Shown: positions 10,101 through 19,357, counted from the stretch's first letter. The stretch: 50,532 bases of DNA from Megasphaera massiliensis (GCF_000455225.1 NZ_HF954537.1:682162-732693); one strand, 5' to 3'. A program made the numbers and translations. Notes: generated by a model from the sequence alone, not told the origin.

Positions 10101-10577
10101 AATAACGGCCCCTTCTTTGCCCCAAAGGTTTTCTCCGTCGCCGCTGCGATAGAAGCGGTCGGGGAAAATCTGATAGACGATGGCATGCTTAAACCAGTCC
10201 GGCGTATGGGCCTCTTTGTCGTAGACCGTAATCTGATAGGCCGGCGGCGCCGCTTCATAGACGGCCCCTTCCCCGCCGAGCTGTTCGTAATTATTCCCGT
10301 AATAACGCGTCGTGTCTCCGTCGCTTACGATGAAGTAATACCATAAGAGGCAGCCCTTATCGGGAATGGGCACGACGGCTTTAAAGGCCTGGTCCTCATA
10401 AGTCATGGAGAGATGCGATTCACCGACGTTACTCTGCCACAGGCGCACCTCGGCCCGGCAATTCTCCCCCTGTCCCGAAGCCCCCAGGCGCAGGATAAGC
10501 CGGCTTCCTGACGGGACGGCACCGAAGGCAGACCGATAATAAAAATCATGAGAGTTGTGATACAGTCGTAAGTCCAT
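7188..10577 (-). CDS. Bifunctional glycogen debranching-type GH13 enzyme fused to 4-alpha-glucanotransferase (GH77)
   Basis: A 1129-residue fusion acting on alpha-glucans. Residues 1 to about 115 form an Ig-like amylase N-domain. About 130-480 is a GH13 barrel with nucleophile D346 (GWRLDVID), acid/base E375 (IGEVWED) and D450 (SSHDIER), most like neopullulanase/cyclomaltodextrinase. From about residue 640 a full GH77 (MalQ) domain starts at SGVLLHPTSLP, with its nucleophile Asp in LRVDHFRGF, its acid/base Glu in VAEDLG and GTHDNNT. It probably debranches glycogen and rearranges the released maltooligosaccharides. Two in-frame ATGs lie upstream (10619 and 10598), but the ATG at 10577 has AAAGGA 6 nt away and leads into the N-domain. 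It is last in the operon, 71 nt after glgA, behind a strong hairpin. Confidence 0.9.
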   Translation of the reverse strand: MDLRLYHNSHDFYYRSAFGAVPSGSRLILRLGASGQGENCRAEVRLWQSNVGESHLSMTYEDQAFKAVVPIPDKGCLLWYYFIVSDGDTTRYYGNNYEQLGGEGAVYEAAPPAYQITVYDKEAHTPDWFKHAIVYQIFPDRFYRSGDGENLWGKEGAVIHSNWYDKPYYCKREGVGDIVYYDFFGGNIKGIQEKLPYLKELGITAIYLNPIFESSSNHRYGTADYFRVDPMLGTNEEFAAFCKAAKEAGMAVILDGVFSHTGADSIYFNRFGHYPGVGAYQSKESLYYEWFRFTNYPDEYESWWGVSDLPDVEETTPSYMDFIINKKESVLKYWLNQGIRGWRLDVIDELPVPFLRQFYKTLKEENPDAVLIGEVWEDASNKVSYSEQREYLSGYDIDSAMNYAQRALMVDFVTGAKEARRMNDELTRLRENYPPENFYAMLNLISSHDIERILTVLSAAGGTDVEDVETTAKKRLKLLTTWQMTMPGAPCIYYGDEAGLTGGKDPDNRRTYPWGREDWDILGWTKALTRLRTAHDALQTGRFIPLYADGDVYAFARLIEGGRDVFGKPAEDGLFIVAMNRNPSALRTISLYTDGLAYGKFTNALNKRMEPEVTLNSRLTLTLPPLEAVILQAGEAEKKRSGVLLHPTSLPAAVGKGVLGTAAYRFVDFLKTAGQSVWQILPLMPPLAGDSPYLSESAFAGNESLISLERLCDWGWLKKDVVADFIAMGKGLPPSEVAAEKARILWNLSHDKDLIISWQPFRDFCEANAYWLDDYALFRSIRDFFKGRPWTEWPDDIRRHDAAALTRYGKELSATVSHVKFMQYIFDRQWHELRAYAKENGITILGDLPMFVAHDSADCWAHQDQFDLDEDGRPVSVAGVPPDYFSADGQLWGNPLYDYDAMAADGYQWWTDRFRRMKDLFDELRVDHFRGFAAYWAVPQGAPTAKDGAWKEGPGLDLFRAVYQKLGRLNLVAEDLGVITDDVCALKDALDLPGMKVFQFHLKDRSDGIRAFDTELNCIAYTGTHDNNTIRGWYEQELSESEQLHIRRMLDLSDDVSPEELVQAVIAYTYRRRAETVIVPMQDLLALPAEARMNVPGVADGNWQWQMKEGQTTFDLARRLAKLCRKSGR

Positions 10578-10604
10578 AGAAAATCCTTTCTTCTTCATCA
10601 AGAA

Positions 10605-10632
10605 TCCCCCGTCGCGCATACCCGACGGGGGA
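10605..10632 (-). promoter_or_regulatory. Strong hairpin between glgA and the GH13-GH77 gene
   Basis: TCCCCCGTCG and CGACGGGGGA form a perfect 10-bp stem with an 8-nt loop. It lies 16 nt after the glgA stop and 27 nt before the chosen start of the next gene. No T run follows on the minus strand (ATTCTTG), so it is not a classical terminator. It may instead be an mRNA-stability or partial-attenuation element. Confidence 0.6.
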
Positions 10633-10648
10633 CCCGATACTGAGCCCC

Positions 10649-12085
10649 TTACAGCTGCAGTACACTTTCATATAAACTTATATAGGCGTCAGCCGATTGG
10701 TTCCAGCTGTAATCGCTGGTCATGGCGTTGCGGACCAGCTGATCCCAAAGGGAATCGTCTTCGTAATAACCGAGAGCCCGTTTCGTCGTAAACAAGAGTT
10801 CGTGGGCATTGAAATTCGGGAAGGTCAGGCCGTTGCCCTGTTTGCTGTACTTATCGAAGGGCTGTACCGTATCCTTGAGTCCTCCCGTTTCCCGGACGAT
10901 AGGAATGGATCCGTAGCGAAGGGCAATGAGCTGGCTGAGACCGCACGGTTCATAGCGCGACGGCATGAGGAACATATCCGACGCGGCGTAGACCTTATGA
11001 GCCAGGGCTTCATTGAACATGATATTGGCCGAGACCTTGTTGGGATGGCGGTAAGCCAGTTCCCGGAAGGCATCTTCATAGCCGGCATCGCCGGTCCCGA
11101 CCAGAACCAGCTGGACTTCGTCATCGACGAGTTCATCCATGATTCGCATGACAAGGTCCAGGCCCTTGTCTTCGACGAGGCGCGTGACCATAGCGATGAG
11201 GGGTACGCCGCGCTTGATACGAAGGCCGAGTTCAGCGCGCAGGGCGTCTTTATTTTCCCGTTTGTCCGCCCGGGCCGTATCGACAGAGTACTGCTTTTTA
11301 ATGTACGGATCCGTTTCCGGATTGTAAGCATCGACGTCGAGACCATTCAAAATGCCCGACACTTTGCCGCTGTTAGCCCGGATATAGCCGTCCAGGCCTT
11401 CCCCGAAGTAGGGATAGGTGATTTCCTGAGCGTACGTCGGGCTGACCGTCGTAACCCGGTCGGCATAGACCAGGCCGGACTTCATGTAGTTGACGCAGCC
11501 GTCGCATTCGAGATTGCCCTTATCAAAGAGTTCCTGCGGCAGGCCGATGATGTCGCGCATAATCGACGGCGGATAGATGCCCTGATACTTCAGGTTATGG
11601 ATGGTATAGACCAGCTTCATATCCTTATAAAAGTCGTCGTGGCGGAAGTCTTCTTTGAGGAAGACGCCCATGAGCCCTGTATGCCAGTCGTTGCAGTGGA
11701 TGATATCGGGCTTAAAGCCGACGGCGGGCAGCATGGTCAGAACGGCGCGGCAGAAATAAGCAAACCGTTCGGCGTCATCGCCGTAGCCATAGAGATTGTC
11801 CCGCTTGAAATACCATTCGTTGTCGATAAAATAGACGGTCACCCCGTCTTGTTCTACCGCTTCGACGCCGTAATAGAGCTGGCGCCAAGACAAGTTGACC
11901 GTACCGGTCACGACGGTCTTCATCTTTTCTTTGACAGCATCGGCAATGCCGCTGTATTTCGGAATGACCAGCCGGACGTCCACGCCTTTTTTGGCTAATG
12001 CCTTCGGCAAGGCCCCCATGACATCGGCTAAGCCGCCAGTCTTAATAAATGGCACTGCTTCTGAAGCCACAAATAATACCTTCAT
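10649..12085 (-). CDS. glgA: Glycogen synthase (ADP-glucose type)
   Basis: A 478-residue GT5 enzyme that extends alpha-1,4-glucan from ADP-glucose. It starts with KVLFVASEAVPFIKTGGLAD, whose KTGGL loop binds ADP-glucose. The C-terminal GT-B half has the conserved SRYEPCGLSQL with its catalytic-site Glu and a GGLKDTV segment. Length is normal from the ATG at 12085, which has AGGGAGG upstream. The frame stays open for 54 more codons up to an ATG at 12247 that overlaps the glgB stop. That stretch is Arg-rich and unlike GlgA, so I leave it out. The gene lies between glgB and the debranching fusion. Confidence 0.95.
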   Translation of the reverse strand: MKVLFVASEAVPFIKTGGLADVMGALPKALAKKGVDVRLVIPKYSGIADAVKEKMKTVVTGTVNLSWRQLYYGVEAVEQDGVTVYFIDNEWYFKRDNLYGYGDDAERFAYFCRAVLTMLPAVGFKPDIIHCNDWHTGLMGVFLKEDFRHDDFYKDMKLVYTIHNLKYQGIYPPSIMRDIIGLPQELFDKGNLECDGCVNYMKSGLVYADRVTTVSPTYAQEITYPYFGEGLDGYIRANSGKVSGILNGLDVDAYNPETDPYIKKQYSVDTARADKRENKDALRAELGLRIKRGVPLIAMVTRLVEDKGLDLVMRIMDELVDDEVQLVLVGTGDAGYEDAFRELAYRHPNKVSANIMFNEALAHKVYAASDMFLMPSRYEPCGLSQLIALRYGSIPIVRETGGLKDTVQPFDKYSKQGNGLTFPNFNAHELLFTTKRALGYYEDDSLWDQLVRNAMTSDYSWNQSADAYISLYESVLQL

Positions 12086-12239
12086 CGTCTGTCCCTCCCT
12101 TTTACGGTCTGATGTCGTCCGCGCCGCTTCTCGCGTTGCTTGGGCACGGCGTTTTATAGATGGTGATGGATGTGTTACTGATACCCGCCGTCTCGTTTGA
12201 TGCCGGCGTGTTCCCTTTCTCATGCCTTTGCCTTCTTTC

Positions 12240-14177
12240 TCAGCCATTCAGCTGTTCTTCTTCGCAGTCCGGTTTCTCCGCCTCGCAGCCCTTTCGGCGC
12301 AGATAAATCGTCGCCAACGGCGGCAGGGTCAATTCGATGGACTGGTCCATGCCGTGCATGGGTACATCCTGAGCGGCAAAAACGCCTTCATTGAGGACGT
12401 TCGACCCGCCAAAGGCTTCGGCATCGCTATTAAAGACTTCGACGTAATCGCCCTTGACGGGAACGCCGATGCGGTACGAATGGCGGACGACAGGCGTAAA
12501 GTTGCAGATGACGACGGTCGAATCTGTTTCGTCTTTGCCCGTCCGGAAGAAGGCAATGGCGCTGTTATCGTTGTCATCGCAGCTGATCCAGGAAAAGCCC
12601 GACCAGTCGCAGTCCTCTTCCCACAATTCCGGATGGTCGACGTAGTACCCGTTCAGTTGGCGCACGTAGTCGTGCATAGCCAAATGCATGGGGTAATTCA
12701 AGAGGTGCCAGTCGAGACTGTCATCGTACTTCCATTCGATGAACTGGCCGAATTCACTGCCCATGAATAAGAGTTTCTTGCCGGGATGGGCCATCCAGTA
12801 GCCGTAGAAGGCTCGAAGGCCGGCAAATTTCTGCCAGTAATCGCCGGGCATCTTATCCAGGAGCGAGTGTTTGCCGTGGACGACTTCATCGTGCGACAAG
12901 GGCAGGATGAAGTTTTCCGAAAAGGCGTAGCACAAGGAAAAGGTAATGAGATTGTGATTGTCCTTGCGGAACAAGGGGTCCATGGACATATAACGCAGCA
13001 TGTCGTTCATCCAACCCATGTTCCACTTATAATTGAAGCCCAGGCCGCCGACGTCGACCGGTTTGGTTACGAGGGGCCAAGCCGACGATTCTTCGGCGAT
13101 CATGAGGGCCTGCGGAAATTCTTTAAAGACGGCCGCGTTGAGATGGCGCAAAAAGTCGATGGCTTCCAAATTTTCCCGGCCGCCGTACTTATTGGCCTGC
13201 CATTCTCCGTCGGGATGGCCGTAGTCGAGATACAGCATATTGGCCACGGCGTCGATGCGAAGGCCGTCGATATGGAACTGGCTCAGCCAAAAGAGGGCGC
13301 TGGAAATGAGGAAGGACTGGACTTCCGTCCGGCCGTAGTCGAAGTTCATCGTATCCCATTCCTTGTTTTCCGCCAAGATCGGATTTCCCGATTCGTAGCA
13401 CGGTTCGCCGTCAAAGTGGCGCAGGCCGTGGGCGTCGCGGCAAAAGTGGCCCGGCACCCAGTCGAGGATGACGCCGATGCCGTTTCGGTGGCAGTGGTCG
13501 ATGAGATACATAAAATCTTCCGGCGTGCCATAGCGGCTGGTCGCTGAAAAATAACCCGTTCCCTGATAGCCCCAGGAACCGTCAAAGGGATATTCACACA
13601 GCGGCATGAGCTCGATATGGGTATAATGCATGTCTTTTACGTAAGCGACCAGCTCTTCGGCGATATCGCGGTAAGTCAGCATGCCGCCGTCTTCGCCGCG
13701 CCGCCACGAGCCGAGATGGACTTCATAAGTCAGCATCGGTTTACGATACGAATCGTAAGCCTCACGGCTATCCATCCATTTCTTATCGTGCCAGGTATAG
13801 TGGAGCTTGGTCAGTTTCGATGCCGTATGAGGCCGTACTTCCGACCAGAAAGCGTAAGGGTCGCTCTTTAAGATGCGTTCTCCTGACGCCGTCGTAATGG
13901 CGTATTTATAAATATCGCCTTCTTGAAGGCCTTCTATATATGCGACCCAAATGCCATTGCCTTGGCGGCTTCGTTCCATCGGATTGGCATCGTCATCCCA
14001 ATGGTTGAAATCACCGACGACACTGACCTTCTGTGCGTGCGGTGCCCAAAGGGCAAAACGCACGCAGGATTTGCGGTGCCGAGAAGAAAAATGAGCACCG
14101 AATAGTCGATAACTAGCGTAATTGGTACCCTGGTGATACAAGAAGGTACTGTATTCGTCGATTGCACTGAGTTTCAT
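12240..14177 (-). CDS. glgB: 1,4-alpha-glucan branching enzyme
   Basis: A 645-residue GH13 enzyme that makes alpha-1,6 branches in glycogen. It has an N-terminal CBM48-like domain (VRFALWAPHAQKVSVVGDFN region), then the catalytic barrel with nucleophile Asp in GLRIDAVANM, acid/base Glu in IAEESSAWP and the third Asp in LSHDEVVHGK, then a C-terminal all-beta domain. It follows glgP after 18 nt. After its stop there is a 154-nt spacer before glgA. Start and length are typical of the family. Confidence 0.96.
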   Translation of the reverse strand: MKLSAIDEYSTFLYHQGTNYASYRLFGAHFSSRHRKSCVRFALWAPHAQKVSVVGDFNHWDDDANPMERSRQGNGIWVAYIEGLQEGDIYKYAITTASGERILKSDPYAFWSEVRPHTASKLTKLHYTWHDKKWMDSREAYDSYRKPMLTYEVHLGSWRRGEDGGMLTYRDIAEELVAYVKDMHYTHIELMPLCEYPFDGSWGYQGTGYFSATSRYGTPEDFMYLIDHCHRNGIGVILDWVPGHFCRDAHGLRHFDGEPCYESGNPILAENKEWDTMNFDYGRTEVQSFLISSALFWLSQFHIDGLRIDAVANMLYLDYGHPDGEWQANKYGGRENLEAIDFLRHLNAAVFKEFPQALMIAEESSAWPLVTKPVDVGGLGFNYKWNMGWMNDMLRYMSMDPLFRKDNHNLITFSLCYAFSENFILPLSHDEVVHGKHSLLDKMPGDYWQKFAGLRAFYGYWMAHPGKKLLFMGSEFGQFIEWKYDDSLDWHLLNYPMHLAMHDYVRQLNGYYVDHPELWEEDCDWSGFSWISCDDNDNSAIAFFRTGKDETDSTVVICNFTPVVRHSYRIGVPVKGDYVEVFNSDAEAFGGSNVLNEGVFAAQDVPMHGMDQSIELTLPPLATIYLRRKGCEAEKPDCEEEQLNG

Positions 14178-14195
14178 CGCATATCCCCCTGTCTT

Positions 14196-16628
14196 TCAGT
14201 CGTGCTTAGATGGCTTGATGTGCCAAATATCGTCGGCGTACTGCTTGATCGTCCGGTCACTGGAGAAATATCCCGACTGGGCAATATTGACGACACTGGA
14301 CCGCCACCAATCTGATTTATGTCCATACCGCTTGGCAATTTCCTGCTGTGCCTCACAGTAGGCTTTAAAATCTTTCAAGACGAAGTATTCGTCGTTCTTA
14401 TCGAGGAGTGATTCGTAGAGCAGGCCGAAACTTTCACCGCCCAGAGTTCCGTCGACGAGGGCATCCATGAGGCGCCGTATATCGGAATCACTGCTGTACA
14501 TCTTCCAAGACGAATAACCGCCGCGAATATAGTAATTCATGACTTCATCGGCTCGGAGGCCAAAGATGACGCAGTTGTCGTCACCGACGAGATCGTGGAT
14601 TTCGACGTTGGCCCCGTCCATGGTCCCAAGGGTAGTGGCGCCGTTCATCATGAATTTCATATTCCCCGTCCCGGACGCTTCCTTGCCGGCTGTCGAAATC
14701 TGTTCGCTGACGTCGGCAGCCGGGAAAAGGAGCTGTCCCAGAGATACGTTGTAATTTTCCAGGAACAGGACCTTCAGCTGCTGGCTGACCGTCCGGTCGC
14801 CATTGATCATGCGGGCGATGACGTTAATCAGGCGAATCGTTTCCTTGGCTTCGCCGTAACTGGCTGCGGCCTTGCCGCCGAAGAGATAGGTCCGCGGCGT
14901 AATGGTCAGGGACGGATTGTCCTTTAAGAGGAAGTAGAGGTGCAGGATATGGAGGATATTCAAGGTCTGGCGTTTGTATAAATGAATACGCTTAATCTGA
15001 ATATCGAAGATGGAATCGGTCCGGATATCCTGATTATACTTGTCCCGAATGTAGCGGGCCAGCCATTCCTTGCGTTCGGTCTTGACCTTGGCCAGCTTTT
15101 CCTTAAAGGAAGCGTCGTCTTTATAGGCCATGAGGTCGGCCAAACGCGACGGCGTCTTACGCCACTTGTCACCGATCGTATCGTCGATGAGGGACGCCAG
15201 TTTCGGATTGGCCTCGATGAGCCAGCGCCGATGAGAAATGCCGTTGGTCTTATTGGAAAAGCGGTGCGGGAAACAGGTATAGAATTGGTGCAGCGTCGAA
15301 TCCTTCAAGATCTGCGAATGGATTTCGGCGACGCCGTTTACGCTGTGACTGCCGAGGACCGAGAGGTGCGCCATGTGAATCTGGCCGTCCCACAAGATGG
15401 CTACGTCACGGGCCTTATTTTCATCGCCCGGATAGAGACGGCGTACTTCTCGGAGCCAACGGTTGTTAATTTCTTCAATAATTAAATAAATTCGCGGCAA
15501 GAGGTCCTTAAACATGGGAATGGACCATTTTTCCAGGGCTTCCGGAAGGATCGTGTGATTGGTATAAGCGACGGTCCGGACGGTAATATCCCAGGCGGCC
15601 TGCCACGAGAGGCCTTCTTCATCCATGAAGATGCGCATCAGCTCGGGGATGACCAGAGCCGGATGGGTATCGTTGATGTGGATGGCAACGTATTGGTCGA
15701 AACGATAGAGACTTTCTCCGTATTTTTTCTTATAATGGCGGACAATACTTTGGACGCCGGCCGATACGAAGAAGTATTCCTGCATCAGGCGCAGGCGGCG
15801 TCCGTCTTCGGTGCTGTCATCGGGATAGAGGAAACGGGAAATCTGTTGGACGCTGTCTTTGTAGCGGAAGGCCCGGTGCCGGTCACCCATAGACAGCTCC
15901 TTATACATTTCTTCCCGGGAATACTCGGCCCGCCACAGGCGAAGGGTATTGACCGTATCGTTTTGAAAGCCGATGACCGGCACGTCATACGGAACGGCCT
16001 TGACCGTCGAGAACTGTTCGTGAACACATTCGAGGCTGCCGTCACCGGTAGGCCGCATATAGGCATTGCCGCCAAAGCGGACGTAGACGGCCTTGTCGAC
16101 TTTCTTGACCTCCCAAGGATAGCCTTTGACCAGCCAGTTATCGGGCAGCTCGACCTGCTGGTTATCGACGATGCGCTGGTTAAACAGGCCGTACTGATAA
16201 CGGATGCTGTTGCCGTGACCGGGAAGGGACAAGGCGGCCAGGGAGTCGATGAAGCAGGCTGCCAGCCGGCCGAGTCCCCCATTCCCGAGACCGGGATCGC
16301 GTTCGGCCGGGATGACGTCTTCGAGATCCCAACCGAGGTCCTTCAAACCGTCCCGGCAGATGTTGTCCATATCGACATTGAGGAGATTCGATTCCAACAA
16401 GCGGCCCATGAGAAATTCAATGGAAAAATAATAGACTTGTTTGACTTTTTTCGCAGCATAGGATTGGTTGGTACGGATCCAATCTTCACTGACCAGATCG
16501 CGAATCATGTAGGCAATGGTCTGATAGACTTCGTTCAAGGTTAACTCTTGCAATTCCTTTTCCCACAGTCGGTAGGCTTTGTCGGTAAACAACCTTTTGA
16601 ATTCTTCCTTGTCCTGCCATGTTTTCAT
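14196..16628 (-). CDS. glgP: Glycogen/maltodextrin phosphorylase
   Basis: A GT35 PLP-dependent phosphorylase of 810 residues that releases glucose-1-phosphate from glycogen. The PLP-lysine segment is EASGTGNMKFMMNGA, and GNGGLGRLAACF and the NKTNGISHRRWL segment are also conserved. The frame is open upstream to 16862, but that part is a low-complexity antisense copy of glgD. The ATG at 16628 begins the recognisable MKTWQDKEEFKRLF N-terminus and has GGGGAT upstream. It lies 28 nt after glgD, so storage and mobilisation enzymes share one transcript. Confidence 0.96.
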   Translation of the reverse strand: MKTWQDKEEFKRLFTDKAYRLWEKELQELTLNEVYQTIAYMIRDLVSEDWIRTNQSYAAKKVKQVYYFSIEFLMGRLLESNLLNVDMDNICRDGLKDLGWDLEDVIPAERDPGLGNGGLGRLAACFIDSLAALSLPGHGNSIRYQYGLFNQRIVDNQQVELPDNWLVKGYPWEVKKVDKAVYVRFGGNAYMRPTGDGSLECVHEQFSTVKAVPYDVPVIGFQNDTVNTLRLWRAEYSREEMYKELSMGDRHRAFRYKDSVQQISRFLYPDDSTEDGRRLRLMQEYFFVSAGVQSIVRHYKKKYGESLYRFDQYVAIHINDTHPALVIPELMRIFMDEEGLSWQAAWDITVRTVAYTNHTILPEALEKWSIPMFKDLLPRIYLIIEEINNRWLREVRRLYPGDENKARDVAILWDGQIHMAHLSVLGSHSVNGVAEIHSQILKDSTLHQFYTCFPHRFSNKTNGISHRRWLIEANPKLASLIDDTIGDKWRKTPSRLADLMAYKDDASFKEKLAKVKTERKEWLARYIRDKYNQDIRTDSIFDIQIKRIHLYKRQTLNILHILHLYFLLKDNPSLTITPRTYLFGGKAAASYGEAKETIRLINVIARMINGDRTVSQQLKVLFLENYNVSLGQLLFPAADVSEQISTAGKEASGTGNMKFMMNGATTLGTMDGANVEIHDLVGDDNCVIFGLRADEVMNYYIRGGYSSWKMYSSDSDIRRLMDALVDGTLGGESFGLLYESLLDKNDEYFVLKDFKAYCEAQQEIAKRYGHKSDWWRSSVVNIAQSGYFSSDRTIKQYADDIWHIKPSKHD

Positions 16629-16656
16629 ATGCTTATTATCCCCTTTTGTCAAAACA

Positions 16657-17778
16657 CTAACGTACGGAACATTTGCCAATACACAACAGATCATCGGCGG
16701 TACGCTGCAAGACAGCTTCCGGCTGGATGACCGAATTCTTATCGCAGACGACGTAGTCGAGCTGGGCGTCGTCACCGATGACCGAGTGCTGCATGATGAT
16801 GCTGTTGCGGATGACCGCATTCTTTCCGACCCGGACGCGGCGGAAGAGGATCGAATTTTCAACGCGCCCTTCGATGATGCAGCCGTTGGCTACAAGGGAG
16901 TTGGAAACGTGGGATTCTTCCATGTACTTGGCCGGAGCTTCGTCTTTGATCTTGGTATAAATACGGTGATCCAAGTCTTTTAAAAGCAGTTCGTGCCAAA
17001 TGCGGCTGTCGCGCAGATCCATGTTGACTTCAAAATAAGATTGGAGTGAATCGATTCGTTTGGCGTACCCTTGATAATTATACCCGAAAATGCGCAGGCG
17101 GTCGACGTTTCGCTGGAATACATCGGTAATGAGATGGGTATACCCTTTAGAGTAAGCCCGGCGGATGCAGTCCTGGAGAACGTCGCAGTCGATGATGATG
17201 CCGCGCTGGTAGAGGTTATCCCCGGCTTTGACTTCCATCTTGGAGTCGATGGCCCGGACCCGGTCGGTGCAGTCTGTATCGATGGTCAGTACATAGCCTT
17301 CGCGGTTAAAATCATACTGCTGTTTCTGATAAATAAGGGTTACGTCGGCATTGTGGCGGCGATGGAAGTGCAGGACTTCATCGTAGTCGATATTCTGCAC
17401 CATGTCGCAGCCCGACAGCAGGGCGTAGCGCTTATTGGCCCGCCGGATAAAAATCAGGTTGCGGTAATAAGCGGCGATGTCACCTTCGACGGGATTTTCG
17501 ATGTCGGCCCGTTCTTCCGGCAGATAAAACAGACCGTCCCCCTTATGAGCCAATCCCCATTCCTTCCCGGAACGGATGTGATCAAGGACCGACCGCGACT
17601 GACTCGAAAGCATGAGGCCGACGTTTTCGATGCCGGCATTGACCATATTCGACAAGGTAAAGTCGATGAGGCGATACTTGCCGCCAATGGGAAGGGTCGC
17701 CAAAGGGCGTGTGTCATTGATTTCCTTTAACGGGCGGTCTTCACGCATGTTGATGAGACCGATCATATTGCTGTTCAT
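16657..17778 (-). CDS. glgD: Glucose-1-phosphate adenylyltransferase regulatory subunit GlgD
   Basis: A 373-residue nucleotidyltransferase-like subunit followed by a left-handed beta-helix (hexapeptide-type repeats near residues 290-370, with [20 protein letters not shown] character). Its N-terminus ([11 protein letters not shown]) lacks the GGxGxRL pyrophosphorylase loop seen in GlgC. This is characteristic of GlgD, which activates GlgC in Firmicutes. Its ATG overlaps the glgC stop in an ATGA tetranucleotide, implying translational coupling and equal stoichiometry. Confidence 0.94.
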   Translation of the reverse strand: MNSNMIGLINMREDRPLKEINDTRPLATLPIGGKYRLIDFTLSNMVNAGIENVGLMLSSQSRSVLDHIRSGKEWGLAHKGDGLFYLPEERADIENPVEGDIAAYYRNLIFIRRANKRYALLSGCDMVQNIDYDEVLHFHRRHNADVTLIYQKQQYDFNREGYVLTIDTDCTDRVRAIDSKMEVKAGDNLYQRGIIIDCDVLQDCIRRAYSKGYTHLITDVFQRNVDRLRIFGYNYQGYAKRIDSLQSYFEVNMDLRDSRIWHELLLKDLDHRIYTKIKDEAPAKYMEESHVSNSLVANGCIIEGRVENSILFRRVRVGKNAVIRNSIIMQHSVIGDDAQLDYVVCDKNSVIQPEAVLQRTADDLLCIGKCSVR

Positions 17779-18950
17779 AGCGAGTCTTCCCCTTTCACGG
17801 TAACTTCTTCCGGTTCGCCGTCTGTAAGCTTTGCCTTGCGGCCGAGAACGGCGACAGAGCCGTCTTTATTGCGCAGGACGGCACCGGGATAGATATGGCA
17901 TCGTTCCCCTAAGATGGCCTTGTCGATGACGGCGTTCTCTTCAATGACGGTACCGGGCATGATAACGGAATTGGTGACCTTAGCCCCTTCCTTGATGGTA
18001 ACGCCGTAGAAAATGACGGAATTGCTGACATTGCCGAGTATTTCAGAGCCTTCGGCGATGAGAGAACTCTTGGCCGACCCGTTAGGTCCGATGAGATGAG
18101 GCGGAAAACTCTGGTTTCCCGAATAGATGCGCCACTTGCTGTCCCGAAGATTGATGGGCGGTTCATCTGCCAAAAGGTCCATGTTGGCCTGCCAGAGGCT
18201 GTCGATGGTACCGACATCCTTCCAGTAGCCTTCAAAGGGATAGGCGTAGAGCGGAACCTGATCGGCCAGCATGGTGGGGATGACATTTTTCCCGAAGTCA
18301 TGTTCTGACTTTTCATCTTTGGCGTCGGCCCGGAGATACTCTTCGAGGACGGCCCGGTCAAAGATGTAGATGCCCATGGAAGCCAAATTGCTTTCGGGCT
18401 TGGCCGGTTTTTCCTGGAACTTGTTGATGCGCATGTCTTCATCAGCGACCATGATGCCGAAGCGGCTGGCTTCGTCCCAGGGGACGCGGATGGTACCGAT
18501 GGTAACCTGAGCCTTATGCTTCTTGTGGAAATTGAGCATCTTGTCGTAATCCATGGAATAGATATGGTCACCGGACAAGATGAGGACGTAGTCGTCGCCG
18601 ACCATATCGACGAAATTCAGATTCTGATAGATGGCGTCGGCCGTGCCGCGATACCAGTTAGAACCGCCGTCGCTCTGATAAGGCGGCAGGACATAGGTAC
18701 CGCCTCGATTGGAATCGAGGTTCCATGAACTGCCGTTACCGATGTACCAGTTCAGTTCGAGAGGCTGATATTGGGTCAGGATACCGACCGTATCGATGCC
18801 GGAATTACGGCAGTTGCTCAAAGGGAAGTCGATGATGCGGTATTTTCCTCCGAACAAGAGGCCCGGCTTGGCTTGGTCTTTGGTCAGGACGCCAAGGCGG
18901 CTCCCCTTCCCACCAGCCAGGATCATAGCCAGGCAATTAGATTTTTTCAT
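17775..18950 (-). CDS. glgC: Glucose-1-phosphate adenylyltransferase catalytic subunit GlgC
   Basis: A 391-residue ADP-glucose pyrophosphorylase, the committed step of glycogen synthesis. The nucleotide loop is [13 protein letters not shown], with [15 protein letters not shown] and the glucose-1-P site [18 protein letters not shown] nearby, and a C-terminal beta-helix. It is the first gene of the glg operon. GGAGG precedes the ATG at 18950. A leader of about 320 nt upstream suggests regulation there. Confidence 0.96.
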   Translation of the reverse strand: MKKSNCLAMILAGGKGSRLGVLTKDQAKPGLLFGGKYRIIDFPLSNCRNSGIDTVGILTQYQPLELNWYIGNGSSWNLDSNRGGTYVLPPYQSDGGSNWYRGTADAIYQNLNFVDMVGDDYVLILSGDHIYSMDYDKMLNFHKKHKAQVTIGTIRVPWDEASRFGIMVADEDMRINKFQEKPAKPESNLASMGIYIFDRAVLEEYLRADAKDEKSEHDFGKNVIPTMLADQVPLYAYPFEGYWKDVGTIDSLWQANMDLLADEPPINLRDSKWRIYSGNQSFPPHLIGPNGSAKSSLIAEGSEILGNVSNSVIFYGVTIKEGAKVTNSVIMPGTVIEENAVIDKAILGERCHIYPGAVLRNKDGSVAVLGRKAKLTDGEPEEVTVKGEDSL

Positions 18951-19270
18951 AAAAGCGCCTCCTAACGCGACTTCGGTCCGGCGGATGGTGAAAAGGAATG
19001 CCCTATGTCGAAGATGAGCTGACGGACCTGCATCGGACCGTACACATTACATACAATATAATATATACAGCCATTCATTTTATGATTATAGTATTAATTA
19101 TACACCAAATCTGTTAGAAATTTAAAGGGATAACGATTAAAAATAGGGTAACAAATATCACAATTTTTCATTTTCCTTTAGAATTTGACTACAATCAGGA
19201 ACTATTATCAGCCAAAACGAGCAAAACAGGCACTAATTTCGGAGCGTTTTCGTCCCGCAAGGGAAAACAG
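18951..19270 (-). promoter_or_regulatory. Leader and promoter region of the glycogen operon
   Basis: There is no gene in this stretch. On the minus strand it holds an AT-rich block at about 19055-19135 with two TATAAT-like hexamers but no convincing -35 element, so the promoter is only approximate. Nearer to glgC, CGGTCCG (about 19044-19050) can pair with CGGACCG (about 18971-18977), giving a possible long stem in the 5' leader. No known riboswitch was recognised. Confidence 0.35.
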
Positions 19271-19305
19271 CAAAAAAAGAGACAATCTCTCAAGAGATTG
19301 TCTCT
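19271..19305 (-). terminator. Terminator after the DUF4911 gene
   Basis: AGAGACAATCTCT and AGAGATTGTCTCT form a perfect 13-bp stem, followed on the minus strand by a T7 run. It ends the mltG-trmR-trhP-DUF4911 operon and insulates the glgC promoter. Confidence 0.9.
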
Positions 19306-19357
19306 AATCGGATAAACGTATAACTATAAATTTTACTAAAAAAATACCTTACGTTTA

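Noticed and set aside
16629-16862. 78-residue N-terminal extension of GlgP
   Set aside because: It is Ser-rich antisense sequence of glgD; the family N-terminus and a ribosome site fit the ATG at 16628.
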